Below, piece after piece: positions 55,542-64,000 of a stretch of 64,000 nucleotides of DNA (position 1 is its first letter; every line of letters begins with the position of its first letter). Source of the DNA: Gemmatimonadota bacterium (GTDB lineage Bacteria; Gemmatimonadota; Gemmatimonadetes; Longimicrobiales; Gaopeijiaceae); NCBI GenBank assembly GCA_028874995.1, contig JAPPGM010000104.1, positions 1 through 64,000 on the forward strand, read 5' to 3'. The translations under genes were made by a program, and so were the position numbers. Below the pieces are notes generated by a model, which did not search any database, was not told the DNA's origin, and saw nothing but the letters and a program-made list of their open reading frames with translations.

Positions 55542-56900
55542 CTACTCCCGTTCCAGCCCATGGCGTTCGATCTTCTTGTAGAGGTTCGACCGGGGCATTC
55601 CCATCCTCCTCGCGGCCTCCGAGACATTCCATTCATAGTCGCGCAGCTTCCCCGCGATGAAGGCCTTTTCGGCCGCCTCCTTGAACTCGTTCAGGGTCTC
55701 CAGCGCCATCATGCTCCCCGGAACGCCGGCGTCGGGCGAGACGGCCGCGACAAGCTGGGTCACGTCGCGTCTTTCCACCGAGTCTCCCGGGCTGAGGATC
55801 ATCAGGCGGGCAACCGCGTTCTTGAGCTGACGGACGTTGCCGGGCCAGTCCGGCTGCGCGAGAGCTTCCAGGGCCCCATCGCTGAAGAGCTTGTGCGGCA
55901 CCCCGTACGTGCCGGGCGTCAACTCCGCGAAGTGCCTGACCAGCATGGGGATGTCCTCTGCCCGCTCCCTGAGCGGAGGGACACGGATCGTGACCATGTT
56001 GAGCCGGTGAAGGAGGTCTTCGCGGAACTCGCCTCTGTCGATCAGGTCGTACAGATCCTTGTTGGTGGCGGCGATGACCCTCACGTCCACGGAAACCGGC
56101 CGTGCCCCTCCGACCGGGGTTATGTCGCCCCCCTGCAGCGCCCGCAGGACCTTGGCCTGCGCCGCGAGCGACATGTCTCCCACCTCATCCAGGAAGAGCG
56201 TGCCCCGGTGCGCCTGCTCGAACTTCCCCATCCGGTCGGCCACGGCCCCCGTGAAGGAGCCCTTGACGTGGCCGAACAGCTCGGACTCGATCAGCTCGGA
56301 GGGGATGGCCGCGCAGTTCACCTCGACGAACAGCTGCGCCGACCGGGTCGAGCGGCGGTGCAGTGCACGCGCGGTGAGTTCCTTCCCGGTTCCGTTCTCC
56401 CCGGTGATCAGGACGGGCGCGTCGGTGCCACCGACCTTTTCGATGTCGTGCAGAACCTGCTTGATCGCGCGTGATCCCCCGACGATCCCGTGGTGGATTT
56501 CGATCTCGTGGGTCAGGCGCTCGACGCTGTCGGACAGGCCACGAACCATCAGGGCGTTTCGGAGCGTGACCAGCAACCGGTTGGTGTCGAGCGGCTTCTC
56601 GAGGAAATCGAAGGCCCCGTTTCGCGTCGCCTTCACCGCGGTCCCGATCGTTCCGTGCCCCGAAATCATGATCACGACGGCCCCGGCGTCGGTCTGCCGG
56701 ATGCGCTCCAGGACCTCGATGCCATCCATCTTCGGGAGCTTCACGTCGAGGAGGGTCACGTCGGGCCTGAACTCGGGATAGTCGATCAGCGCGGCCGGAC
56801 CGTTGCTGCACAGGTGCACCCGGTGGCCTTCATACTCGAAGACCTGCCTGAGGGCCTCGCCAACGGACTCCTCGTCGTCGATGATCAGGATTCTTGCCAT
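55542..56900 (-). CDS. NtrC-family sigma-54 response regulator, NtrX-like
   Basis: 452 aa. Receiver with Asp52 as phosphoacceptor, AAA+ domain with Walker A GENGTGKE (167-174), the sigma-54 contact loop GSFTGA (214-219) and a Fis-type helix-turn-helix (NVSEAARRMGMPRSNLYKKI). The Ala to Ser change in the GAFTGA loop is tolerated in some members. It is upstream of, but not overlapping, the sigma-70 factor; no kinase adjoins. Confidence 0.93.
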   Translation of the reverse strand: MARILIIDDEESVGEALRQVFEYEGHRVHLCSNGPAALIDYPEFRPDVTLLDVKLPKMDGIEVLERIRQTDAGAVVIMISGHGTIGTAVKATRNGAFDFLEKPLDTNRLLVTLRNALMVRGLSDSVERLTHEIEIHHGIVGGSRAIKQVLHDIEKVGGTDAPVLITGENGTGKELTARALHRRSTRSAQLFVEVNCAAIPSELIESELFGHVKGSFTGAVADRMGKFEQAHRGTLFLDEVGDMSLAAQAKVLRALQGGDITPVGGARPVSVDVRVIAATNKDLYDLIDRGEFREDLLHRLNMVTIRVPPLRERAEDIPMLVRHFAELTPGTYGVPHKLFSDGALEALAQPDWPGNVRQLKNAVARLMILSPGDSVERRDVTQLVAAVSPDAGVPGSMMALETLNEFKEAAEKAFIAGKLRDYEWNVSEAARRMGMPRSNLYKKIERHGLERE

Positions 56901-56930
56901 GAACTCGGGTCTTCCACGGGTCGATCGTGA

Positions 56931-57581
56931 CTAGGTGCGAACCAAAACCAGCTTGCCATCCTCGATATGCGCCGCTCTCAGCCCGCTGAGCGCCGGAACC
57001 GGCACGGCAGAAGCGGGCGCGTCCGGCGGCGGCTCGTGGCCGAGCGCGGCGAGGATCTCCGGAACGGCGGCCGCCGGAATCGGCCACCCCTGCAACTCCA
57101 CGCCCCCGACCACGAGCACCGAAACCTCATCCCCGAATACACCCAGCGAACCCTTGACGACCACATCGACCGTATCGGGCAGGATGCCGGCGACCCCTCC
57201 CAGGTGGGGCAGGTCGGAGATTCGGGCGGGCAGTACTCGGGCTCGAATTTCCAGGCGATTCCCGACGAAGGAGACGGTCGGGTCCAGTACGCCGGAAGGG
57301 ACGATTCCGGGGATCGAATAGCGCAACAGAGATGACACTTCGGCCGATTCCAACCTCAGTTCTGGCTCTTCGGAGACCTGGAACTCCTCGATCTTCGCCT
57401 CGGCCCGGGCGGCGGTTTCCGCATTGACCGGCAGGTCCGCAACCTCCGCCTGGTCGATCCCCAGCGCCGATTCCACGCGGGGGAATACCGCATCGCCCCA
57501 TCTCCAGCCCCCATATGCCGCCAGGGCGGCCACCAGCAACAGCACCGTTCGGGTCACGAATCTCTTCAGCGCCTTACCCAT
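56931..57581 (-). CDS. Membrane-anchored protein of unknown function
   Basis: 216 aa. N-terminal signal-anchor at about residues 9-25, then a periplasmic beta-rich domain with LRLESAEVSSLLRYSIPG. I do not recognise a family; lipid-binding type folds are possible. The ATG overlaps the thpR stop by 8 nt. It precedes the NtrX-like regulator by 30 nt, so they are likely cotranscribed. Confidence 0.75.
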   Translation of the reverse strand: MGKALKRFVTRTVLLLVAALAAYGGWRWGDAVFPRVESALGIDQAEVADLPVNAETAARAEAKIEEFQVSEEPELRLESAEVSSLLRYSIPGIVPSGVLDPTVSFVGNRLEIRARVLPARISDLPHLGGVAGILPDTVDVVVKGSLGVFGDEVSVLVVGGVELQGWPIPAAAVPEILAALGHEPPPDAPASAVPVPALSGLRAAHIEDGKLVLVRT

Positions 57582-58221
57582 CTTTTCGACTCTCTCGTTC
57601 GGCAGCCCCTCTCGAGAGACCACCGCCCCGCGCCGGCGGCGACTCGGGATCACTGGACGGACCGCCGCCTCCGAGGACGGCCCGATGGACGTTCGTGTAG
57701 CGGGGCCCGCCGGGCAGCAACTCACTGCGCACGAGGTGAACCGCCGCGACGGGGAACACCAGATCCGGAATGGTGACGGCGTTGCGGTGTCGGGCGCCAT
57801 CCCCGCCGGAGCGAGCCCTGCTGGCTCTTCCTACCGTGAGATGAGGACTAAAGGTCCGATTCTCACGGGCCACGCCCTCGTGGGCGAGTGCACGGTCCAG
57901 CCTTTTCCGCAGCCCGGAAAGCGGCCGGCCGCTGACTCCCACCCAGTATACCCGGGGCGGGCCGCGCCCGGGAAATGTGCCCGTCCCGGAAAGCCCGATC
58001 TCGAATGGAGCGACCTGGTCGAGCGCCTCCGTCGCGGCGATGAGTCGGGGCAGGACCCGGGTCGAAACGTCGCCAATGAAACGCACCGTGATGTGCAGGC
58101 GCTCCTGAGGAACCCAGCGTACGGAAGGAAGGAACTCGCGCACGGGGGCCAGAGAGCGCCACAACGTCCGCCGGACCCGTTCGGGCGGCCAGACCGCGTA
58201 GAACAGGCGTAGCGATCTCAA
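57574..58221 (-). CDS. thpR: RNA 2',3'-cyclic phosphodiesterase
   Basis: About 215 aa from TTG. 2H phosphoesterase with both catalytic motifs, HITV at 43-46 and HLTV at 127-130. Opens cyclic phosphates on RNA ends. The TTG overlaps the desulfurase stop (TTGA). A basic, Gly-rich tail of about 30 residues is extra. Confidence 0.9.
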   Translation of the reverse strand: MRSLRLFYAVWPPERVRRTLWRSLAPVREFLPSVRWVPQERLHITVRFIGDVSTRVLPRLIAATEALDQVAPFEIGLSGTGTFPGRGPPRVYWVGVSGRPLSGLRKRLDRALAHEGVARENRTFSPHLTVGRASRARSGGDGARHRNAVTIPDLVFPVAAVHLVRSELLPGGPRYTNVHRAVLGGGGPSSDPESPPARGGGLSRGAAERESRKDG

Positions 58222-59378
58222 GCCACCGGAACCGCCACTGGACCGAGTACGGCGTCGACGCCCTGAACGGCGGCCTCCACATCGCTTCGCGACGAGGCCC
58301 ATCCCAGCGAGAAGCGAACGGCCCCCTCCTCCGATGTGCCAAGGATCCTGTGCACTTCGGGCGCGCAGTGCAGCCCGGCGCGCGTCTGGACCCCATGTTC
58401 CCGGTCGAGATGTCCGGCCAGCGACGCGGCATCCATGCTTTCGGCCCTGACGGTCACGACGGGGACGCCGTCCGGAGCCGGGGGCGACAGCATGTCGAGT
58501 CCCGGCACCGTCGAAAGTCCTTCGAAGAGTTCGGCCTTGAGAGACATCTCGTGCGCGTGGATGGAATCCAGTCCCCGCCCTACCAGGAACCGGCAGCCGG
58601 CCAGGAGCCCGGCCATCCCAGGAGGGTTGCCCGTCCCCGCCTCCAGGCGGTCCGGCATGGCAGGGGGCATGAGCCTGTTCCGGGAGTCGCCTCCGGTACC
58701 GCCGACCAGCAAGGAGTCGACCTCCAACCCCTCTCTCACCCACAGACCACCGGTGCCCTGCGGCCCCAGAAGCCCCTTGTGACCCGTGAAGGCGACCACG
58801 TCGGCCCCGTCCGCGGCGAGGCTCCGGCTCCAGTGCCCGGCCGATTGGGCGGCGTCCACCACGACGACCGCCCCGGCTTCGTGCGCCATGTGCGCCAGCG
58901 GGCCGAGCGGCATGAGCGTGCCGAGGACGTTCGATGCAATGTTCACTACGAGCACGCCGGCGCCGTCCAGCAGCCTCTCCGCCTCGTCCATGTCGATCGA
59001 CCCGTCGGGACTCCCCGAGAGCATGCGCAGTTCCACTCCCCGGTGTTCGGACAGGTAGTGGGAAGGCCGCAGCACAGCGTTGTGATCGTACTGGGATATG
59101 ACCAGGGTGTCGCCCGGCGCAAGCAGGCCCCAAAGGGCCGTGTTGAGCGCGTGGGTGGCGTTCTGCATGAATGCAATCCGTCCCGGATCGCCCGGCAGGC
59201 CCATGACCCGGGCCAGTTCGCAACGGCAACGGAATGCGAGGCGTGCCGCTTCCATCGCCCCGGAGTGTCCTCCGCGCCCGGGTGAGCAGCCCACCCCCCG
59301 CAGAAACTCGGCGACCGCGTCGGCCACCTCCGGCGGGCGCACCGCCGAGGTGGCGGCGTAGTCCATGTAGTGTCCCAT
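58218..59378 (-). CDS. Cysteine desulfurase family aminotransferase
   Basis: 386 aa. Class V PLP enzyme with Lys201 in FTGHKGLLGP and the candidate catalytic Cys337 in RAGLHCAPEVHRILGT, as in the type II (SufS/CsdA-like) group. The substrate could be cysteine or selenocysteine. No suf genes are nearby, so the partner is unknown. Confidence 0.9.
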   Translation of the reverse strand: MGHYMDYAATSAVRPPEVADAVAEFLRGVGCSPGRGGHSGAMEAARLAFRCRCELARVMGLPGDPGRIAFMQNATHALNTALWGLLAPGDTLVISQYDHNAVLRPSHYLSEHRGVELRMLSGSPDGSIDMDEAERLLDGAGVLVVNIASNVLGTLMPLGPLAHMAHEAGAVVVVDAAQSAGHWSRSLAADGADVVAFTGHKGLLGPQGTGGLWVREGLEVDSLLVGGTGGDSRNRLMPPAMPDRLEAGTGNPPGMAGLLAGCRFLVGRGLDSIHAHEMSLKAELFEGLSTVPGLDMLSPPAPDGVPVVTVRAESMDAASLAGHLDREHGVQTRAGLHCAPEVHRILGTSEEGAVRFSLGWASSRSDVEAAVQGVDAVLGPVAVPVA

Positions 59379-59432
59379 GCCAGGGTTCCTCCGGCCAACG
59401 GTCGTACGGGGTGCGGTATTCCATTGGCCAGC

Positions 59433-61034
59433 CTAATCGGTGGAGGTCCCGGTAAACAAGGGTGCGACCCCCTTGCCACGGACGGTCGGCGCGATCCGGC
59501 GCGTGTCGGCGGAGAGTCCGAACCCCCGCCCGAGCAACCCCACCCGAAGACGGAGCGCCTCGGCCACCTCCCGCATGCCCACACGGTCGTTCCGCGCGAG
59601 ATCGGCGATCGTGCGCGCAACCCGCAGGGTCCGGTGCACCGAGCGGGCGGACAACCCGTATCGGCCGATTCCATCCTCGAGGAGCCGACTTCCGGATTCG
59701 GACATCCGACAGGCCCGCATGACCTCACGCGCAGGCACCAACGCGTTCACCGCCCCGCTACCGGAGGAGCGCCGCAACTGCCGACACCTTGCTCCGGCCA
59801 CCAGGTCTTTCGCGACCGCCGTGTCCCAGCCCTCTCCTCCCCCGACCCCCGACAGCTCGTTCCAGGAGACGGGCCCGACCTGAACCTGAAGGTCGATCCG
59901 GTCCAGGAGGGGCCCGGAAAGGCGCGACCGGTAGCGCGCGACATCACGGTCGGCGCAGACGCAGTCCTCCCCTCCCTGCCCGCAGGGACAGGGGTTCATG
60001 GCGGCGATCACCTGGAAGCGCGCCGGAAAGGTGACCGTGTGCCGCACGCGGGCAATCCGGACCCGGCCCGACTCGATGGGCTGGCGGAGGGTCTCCAGAA
60101 CGCTCCGGCTGAACTCCGGCAGTTCGTCCAGGAAGAGCACGCCAAGGTGAGCCAGGCTGATTTCGCCGGGCCGCGGTGGATTGCCCCCACCAATGAGTCC
60201 CCCGGCGGAGATCGTGTGGTGGGGGGCGCGGAACGGGCGATCGGTCTTGATGGGATCGTCGTCGTCGAGGAGTCCCGCAACCGAATGGACCCGGGTCACC
60301 TCCAGCGACTCCGCCTCCGCCAGGGGTGGCAGAAGGCCGGGCAGGCGCCGCGCGAGCATGGTCTTGCCGGAGCCGGGCGGGCCCGACATGAGAAGGCTGT
60401 GACCTCCCGCGGCGGCGATCACCAGCGCGCGCTTTGCCAGGGGTTGCCCACGGACATCCCCGAGATCCGGACGGTACCTCGGGGCGCTGCCGGAGGCGCG
60501 CGGAGGTATGGGCGCAGGTTCCAGTTCGCCGCGCAACAGCCCCACGACCTGGTCCAGCGACTCGACCCCCACCACCTCCACCCCCGGCACGGCGGCGGCC
60601 TCACGGGCGTTGCCCGTCGGCACGAAGAGTCGTCTCGTCCTCTGGGCCCGGCAGCTCATGGCCAGCGCGATCGCCCCCCGGATCGGGCGTACGGAGGCAT
60701 CGAGACCCAGTTCCCCGACGAAGGCACACTCCCCGAACGTCTCGGCCGGCAGGTGGCCGAATGCCGTCAGTAGCGCCACCGCAATCGGGAGATCGAAACC
60801 CGACCCCGACTTGGGCATGTCCGCGGGCGCCAGGTTCACGGTGATGCGCCGCGGTGGAAGCGCCCTCCCGCTCTGCGCCAGCGCGGCGAAGACCCGCTCC
60901 TTGCCCTCGCGCACGGCGCCCGCCGGGAGCCCGACCACCGTGAAAAGGGGCAAGCCCGTCTGCACCTTGACCTCGACCGTGACCGGCTGGCCTTCGACCC
61001 CGTGGACCCAGTACGAATGCACCACTGCAAGCAT
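59433..61034 (-). CDS. comM: ComM/YifB-type AAA+ ATPase (Mg-chelatase-like)
   Basis: 533 aa. N-terminal Lon-like domain (AGAVREGKERVFAALAQSG), AAA+ core with GPPGSGKTMLARRLPGLLP, LFLDELPEF, and a CPCGQ cysteine region. ComM is a helicase aiding branch migration in transformation. Divergent from pntA across 180-odd nt. Confidence 0.95.
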   Translation of the reverse strand: MLAVVHSYWVHGVEGQPVTVEVKVQTGLPLFTVVGLPAGAVREGKERVFAALAQSGRALPPRRITVNLAPADMPKSGSGFDLPIAVALLTAFGHLPAETFGECAFVGELGLDASVRPIRGAIALAMSCRAQRTRRLFVPTGNAREAAAVPGVEVVGVESLDQVVGLLRGELEPAPIPPRASGSAPRYRPDLGDVRGQPLAKRALVIAAAGGHSLLMSGPPGSGKTMLARRLPGLLPPLAEAESLEVTRVHSVAGLLDDDDPIKTDRPFRAPHHTISAGGLIGGGNPPRPGEISLAHLGVLFLDELPEFSRSVLETLRQPIESGRVRIARVRHTVTFPARFQVIAAMNPCPCGQGGEDCVCADRDVARYRSRLSGPLLDRIDLQVQVGPVSWNELSGVGGGEGWDTAVAKDLVAGARCRQLRRSSGSGAVNALVPAREVMRACRMSESGSRLLEDGIGRYGLSARSVHRTLRVARTIADLARNDRVGMREVAEALRLRVGLLGRGFGLSADTRRIAPTVRGKGVAPLFTGTSTD

Positions 61035-61221
61035 GCCGAACTCCGCGAAATTGATTTGTCGGCACGCAGTTTACCGGGATCTCGCGGGCGCTGGAATGTC
61101 GAAATCGGCCCTTCGACGGTGGAGACGGAGGCGAGGCACCCGCCCGCTTTCGCGCGAGGGACTGGCGGAACCGGCCGCGCCGATGCAAGTTGGACGCGTT
61201 TTTGACCGGGAGATGACATTG

Positions 61222-62373
61222 ATGACCATCGCGACCATGGCCGAAAGCCGGCCGGGCGAACGTCGCGTCGCACTCGTTCCCGACGCTGTGCGGCACTACC
61301 GCAAACGAGGCTGGGAGCTACGCGTCGAGGCCGGCGCGGGGAACGCCGCCTCTTTTCGGGACCGGGACTACGAGGGGGCGGAAGCCACCGTCGTCGCGGG
61401 GCGGGGCGCGCTCCTCGACGGGGCCGGGGTGGTGCTGAAGGTGCAGCCGCCCACCCGCGAAGAGGTGGATGCGCTGCCACGGGGCTGCGTCCTCGTGTGC
61501 CACCTGAACCCGCTGGGCCCCACCGAGATCATCGAGGCGCTGGCGGCGCGGGGAGTGAGCGCGTTCGCCGTCGAGCTGATCCCCAGGATCACCCGGGCGC
61601 AGAAGATGGATGTCCTCTCCTCGCAAGCCACCGTTGCGGGGTACAAGGCGGTCCTCAACGGTGCCGGAGGCATGACCCGTTTCCTCCCCATGCTGACCAC
61701 CGCGGCCGGCACGGTCCGGCCCGCCAAGGCCATGATTCTGGGTGCCGGCGTGGCGGGATTGCAGGCGATCGCAACGGCGAGGCGGCTGGGCGCGGTGGTG
61801 TCGGCCTTCGACATCCGTCCCGCGGTGAAGGAGCAGGTCGAGAGCCTGGGGGCGAAGTTCCTCGAGGCGACCCTGGACGAGGCCAGCGAGGACGAGGGCG
61901 GCTACGCCCGCGAGCTGTCGGAGGAGCAGCACGAGGCGGAGCTGGAACTGATCGCCACGCACATCCGCGACCACGACCTGGTCGTCACCACGGCCCAGAT
62001 TCCCGGACGCGCCGCCCCCGTGCTCATCACGGAGGAGATGGTGGCGAGCATGCGGCCCGGCAGCGTGATCGTGGACCTGGCTTCGGAGACCGGCGGAAAC
62101 TGCGAACTGACCGCCGCGGGCGAAAGCGTGGAGCATGGCGGGGTCACCGTCATGGGACCGACCAATCTCCCGGCCGAGCTCCCCTTCCACGCCAGCCAGA
62201 TGTACGCCCGCAACCTCGCCGGCCTCGTCGACCACATCTTCGACGACGAGGGCGGGATCGACTACGACGATGAAATCACGGCCGCCACCTGCGTGACCCG
62301 CGGCGGCGAAATCACCAACGAGCGCGTCAGGGACAACCTGGCTGCCGCCACGGAGCAGAGAGCCCATGGGTGA
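61222..62373 (+). CDS. pntA: NAD(P) transhydrogenase subunit alpha, part 1
   Basis: 383 aa. NAD(H)-binding domain I. AKAMILGAGVAGLQAIATA is the nucleotide-binding motif, and KMDVLSSQATVAGYKAVL near residue 130 is characteristic. I chose the ATG at 61222, nine nt after GGGAG; other in-frame ATGs lie at 61213 and 61237. Ends 8 nt inside the next gene. Split alpha is normal outside enterobacteria. Confidence 0.94.
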   Translation: MTIATMAESRPGERRVALVPDAVRHYRKRGWELRVEAGAGNAASFRDRDYEGAEATVVAGRGALLDGAGVVLKVQPPTREEVDALPRGCVLVCHLNPLGPTEIIEALAARGVSAFAVELIPRITRAQKMDVLSSQATVAGYKAVLNGAGGMTRFLPMLTTAAGTVRPAKAMILGAGVAGLQAIATARRLGAVVSAFDIRPAVKEQVESLGAKFLEATLDEASEDEGGYARELSEEQHEAELELIATHIRDHDLVVTTAQIPGRAAPVLITEEMVASMRPGSVIVDLASETGGNCELTAAGESVEHGGVTVMGPTNLPAELPFHASQMYARNLAGLVDHIFDDEGGIDYDDEITAATCVTRGGEITNERVRDNLAAATEQRAHG

Positions 62374-62644
62374 ACTCCTGATCGGCCTGTACGTCTTCGT
62401 GCTGGCCACACTCGCCGGGAGGGAGGTGATCTCGAAGGTCCCCCCCACCCTTCACACCCCCCTCATGTCCGGCGCCAACGCGATCTCGGGGATCGCGATC
62501 ATCGGCGCGCTGGTCGTCACCGGGGCCGCGGACTCGACCTGGGTGAGGGTCCTCGGCATCGCGGGAATCGTCATGGCCACCATCAACGTCGTGGGCGGCT
62601 TCATGGTGACCGACCGCATGCTGCAGATGTTCAGGAAACGTTAG
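62366..62644 (+). CDS. NAD(P) transhydrogenase subunit alpha, part 2 (membrane)
   Basis: 92 aa with about three membrane helices (LIGLYVFVLATLAGREVISK; GIAIIGALVVTGA). Forms part of the proton channel between PntA1 and PntB. Overlaps pntA by 8 nt, so coupled. Confidence 0.92.
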   Translation: MGELLIGLYVFVLATLAGREVISKVPPTLHTPLMSGANAISGIAIIGALVVTGAADSTWVRVLGIAGIVMATINVVGGFMVTDRMLQMFRKR

Positions 62645-62649
62645 TGTCG

Positions 62650-62880
62650 TGTCCCGGAGATATCTCGGCTATTCGAGCACCGATTCATCCGGGCTGGACC
62701 GCTTCGCTCATGTCACCAGTAATGTAATGAATATATTACAATATGTAATGTATAGTATACATTCTTGCTCATCTGAGCTCCGCTCTGCGTTGCTCCTCGG
62801 GCGAATAGCCCTGCTATTCCCCTCTCGTCGCGCCTTGCCAGCCCGGCGCCTCGGCACTCTCGGTAGCTCGCGAATCCCCG
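62650..62880 (-). repeat. CE element (reverse) between pntA2 and pntB
   Basis: Reading the minus strand: CCGAGAGTGCCGAGGCGCCG, the GAATAGC/GCTATTC hairpin, GAGGAGCAACGCAGAGC, the AT half, then CCAGCCCGGATGAATCGG and a degraded A right part. The AT half includes AATGTATA-G-TATACATT (17-bp palindrome). It fills the 258-nt gap in an operon whose genes are usually close; no gene seen in it. Confidence 0.8.
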
Positions 62881-62902
62881 GAACACAACACTGAGGCAGC
62901 CG

Positions 62903-64000
62903 TGGAAACTTCCCTGATCGCTCAACTCGCATACCTGGTCTCGGCGATCCTCTTCGTCTCCGGGATCAAGCAGCTGTCGTCGCCCGCCACGGCACGGTCC
63001 GGGAACGCGCGCGCGTCGGTGGCCATGCTGCTGGCCATCGTGGTCACCCTCCTCGACAACGAAATCCTGGACTGGACCACCGTGGCGGCCGCGGTCATCG
63101 CGGGCGCGGTGGTGGGGGGAGTGCTGGCGCGCAAGATCGAGATGACCGCAATGCCCCAGCTGGTGGCGGTCTTCAACGGTTTCGGCGGGGGTGCTTCGGC
63201 GGCGGTTGCGGCCGCCGAGTTCGTCCGGCTGGGAGGAAGCGGCACGGGCGTCGAACTCGGCGCCGGGGTCACCATCGTGCTCAGCACCCTCATCGGGGCG
63301 GTCACCTTCTCCGGTAGCCTGATCGCCTTCGGCAAGTTGCAGGGGATCGTGACCGGCAAGCCCGTCACGTTCCCGCTGCAGAAGTCCTTCAACGCCCTGC
63401 TCTTCCTGGCGGTGCTGGTGATTGGGGCGGGGCTGGCCGATGTCGGCATCGGCGACGCGGTGGCCTCGATCTTCGGATCCAGCGTCGTCGAGGTCGGCGT
63501 GCCCTTCTTCCTGGCCCTGGTCGCCGGCGCGCTGATTCTCGGCGTCCTGCTGGTGATCCCGATCGGCGGCGCCGACATGCCGGTGGTGGTGTCGCTCCTC
63601 AACTCCTATTCGGGACTGGCGGCCGCGGCCACGGGCTTCGTGCTCGGCAACATGATGCTGATCATCGCCGGGTCGCTGGTCGGGGCCGCGGGGCTGATCC
63701 TCACCCAGCTCATGTGCAAGGCCATGAACCGCTCGCTCGGCAACGTGGCTTTCGGGGCCTTCGGGACCGACGGGCCGACGACGAAGGCGAAGACCGGCGA
63801 GCGCCCGGTCCGGGATGTCGACGCGGAGCAGGCCGCCATGGTCCTCGCCTATGCGGGGTCGGTCGCGGTCGTTCCCGGGTACGGACTCGCGGTCGCCCAG
63901 GCGCAGCACGAACTCAAGAAGGTGTGCGACCTGCTCGAGGAGCGGGGCGTCCGCGTGCGCTTCGGGGTCCACCCGGTGGCGGGCCGCATGCCCGGACACA
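62903..64000 (+). CDS. pntB: NAD(P) transhydrogenase subunit beta, partial
   Basis: 366 residues to the window edge, of about 465 expected. GTG start with GAGG six nt before it. Membrane helices lead to the NADP domain: VFNGFGGGASAAVAAAEF, then IPIGGADMPVVVSLLNSYSG and VVPGYGLAVAQAQHELKKV. The reading frame is open throughout, and only the end is missing. Confidence 0.94.

Overview
The window is about 64 kb of high-GC, gene-dense chromosome made almost entirely of core genes, most of them on the minus strand. Lipoproteins with lipoboxes, RseP, a complete Mre/PBP2/RodA elongation set, a short RpoD-like sigma factor, a type-3 (archaeal/eukaryal-like) prolyl-tRNA synthetase and several beta-propeller lipoproteins suggest a rod-shaped diderm bacterium. 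Gemmatimonadota or a close relative is my best guess. This is inferred from protein style and gene order, not from a marker gene; no rRNA or tRNA gene is visible.

Layout. 1-2.6 kb is accessory: a HEPN/MNT toxin-antitoxin-like pair, a short ORF and a beta-propeller lipoprotein gene with a suspicious in-frame TAG. 2.6-5.0 kb holds an OPT-family transporter coupled to a small lipoprotein. 5.1-19 kb (minus) carries guaA, lysA, proS, a small membrane protein, hisS, folC and accD, then the shape operon mreB-mreC-mreD-mrdA-rodA. 19-24.6 kb holds an alanine dehydrogenase fused to dUTPase, an M16 peptidase, pnp and rpsO. 24.7-27.1 kb is a recent duplicate pair of beta-propeller lipoproteins. 27.4-34.7 kb is the rimP-nusA-infB-DUF503-rbfA-truB-ribF translation operon, with a clear promoter, a terminator hairpin and a leader ORF in front of rimP. 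34.7-42.6 kb has murA, a DUF948-like membrane protein, a PcrA/UvrD helicase, a histidine kinase, serS and a lipoprotein. 42.9-46.0 kb (plus) has manC, a GlmU-like nucleotidyltransferase and a YycJ-like metallo-hydrolase. 46-54.5 kb (minus) is the rplM-rpsI / rpsB-tsf-pyrH-frr-uppS-cdsA-dxr-rseP cluster. 54.6-61 kb has a sigma factor, a sigma-54 activator, a membrane-anchored unknown, thpR, a cysteine desulfurase and comM. 61-64 kb (plus) is the pntA1-pntA2-pntB transhydrogenase operon, which runs off the end.

The strongest unexplained structure is a family of interspersed repeats. A palindromic REP-like element of about 70 bp (here 'A') sits at the 3' ends of several minus-strand genes, sometimes sharing bases with the stop codon. 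In at least two places a second element of about 178 bp (here 'CE') sits inside A at the same point. CE has a GC-rich hairpin half and an AT-rich inverted-repeat half. CE copies lie directly next to murA, a DUF948-like gene, rpsB and pntB, so they may influence expression of core genes. This looks like a non-autonomous mobile element that targets REP palindromes.

Other points worth a second look: the Ald-Dut fusion, MurA with Asp in place of the fosfomycin-target Cys, the rimP leader with an overlapping leader peptide and terminator, a motif shared upstream of rpsO and rplM, and several TTG starts coupled to an upstream stop.
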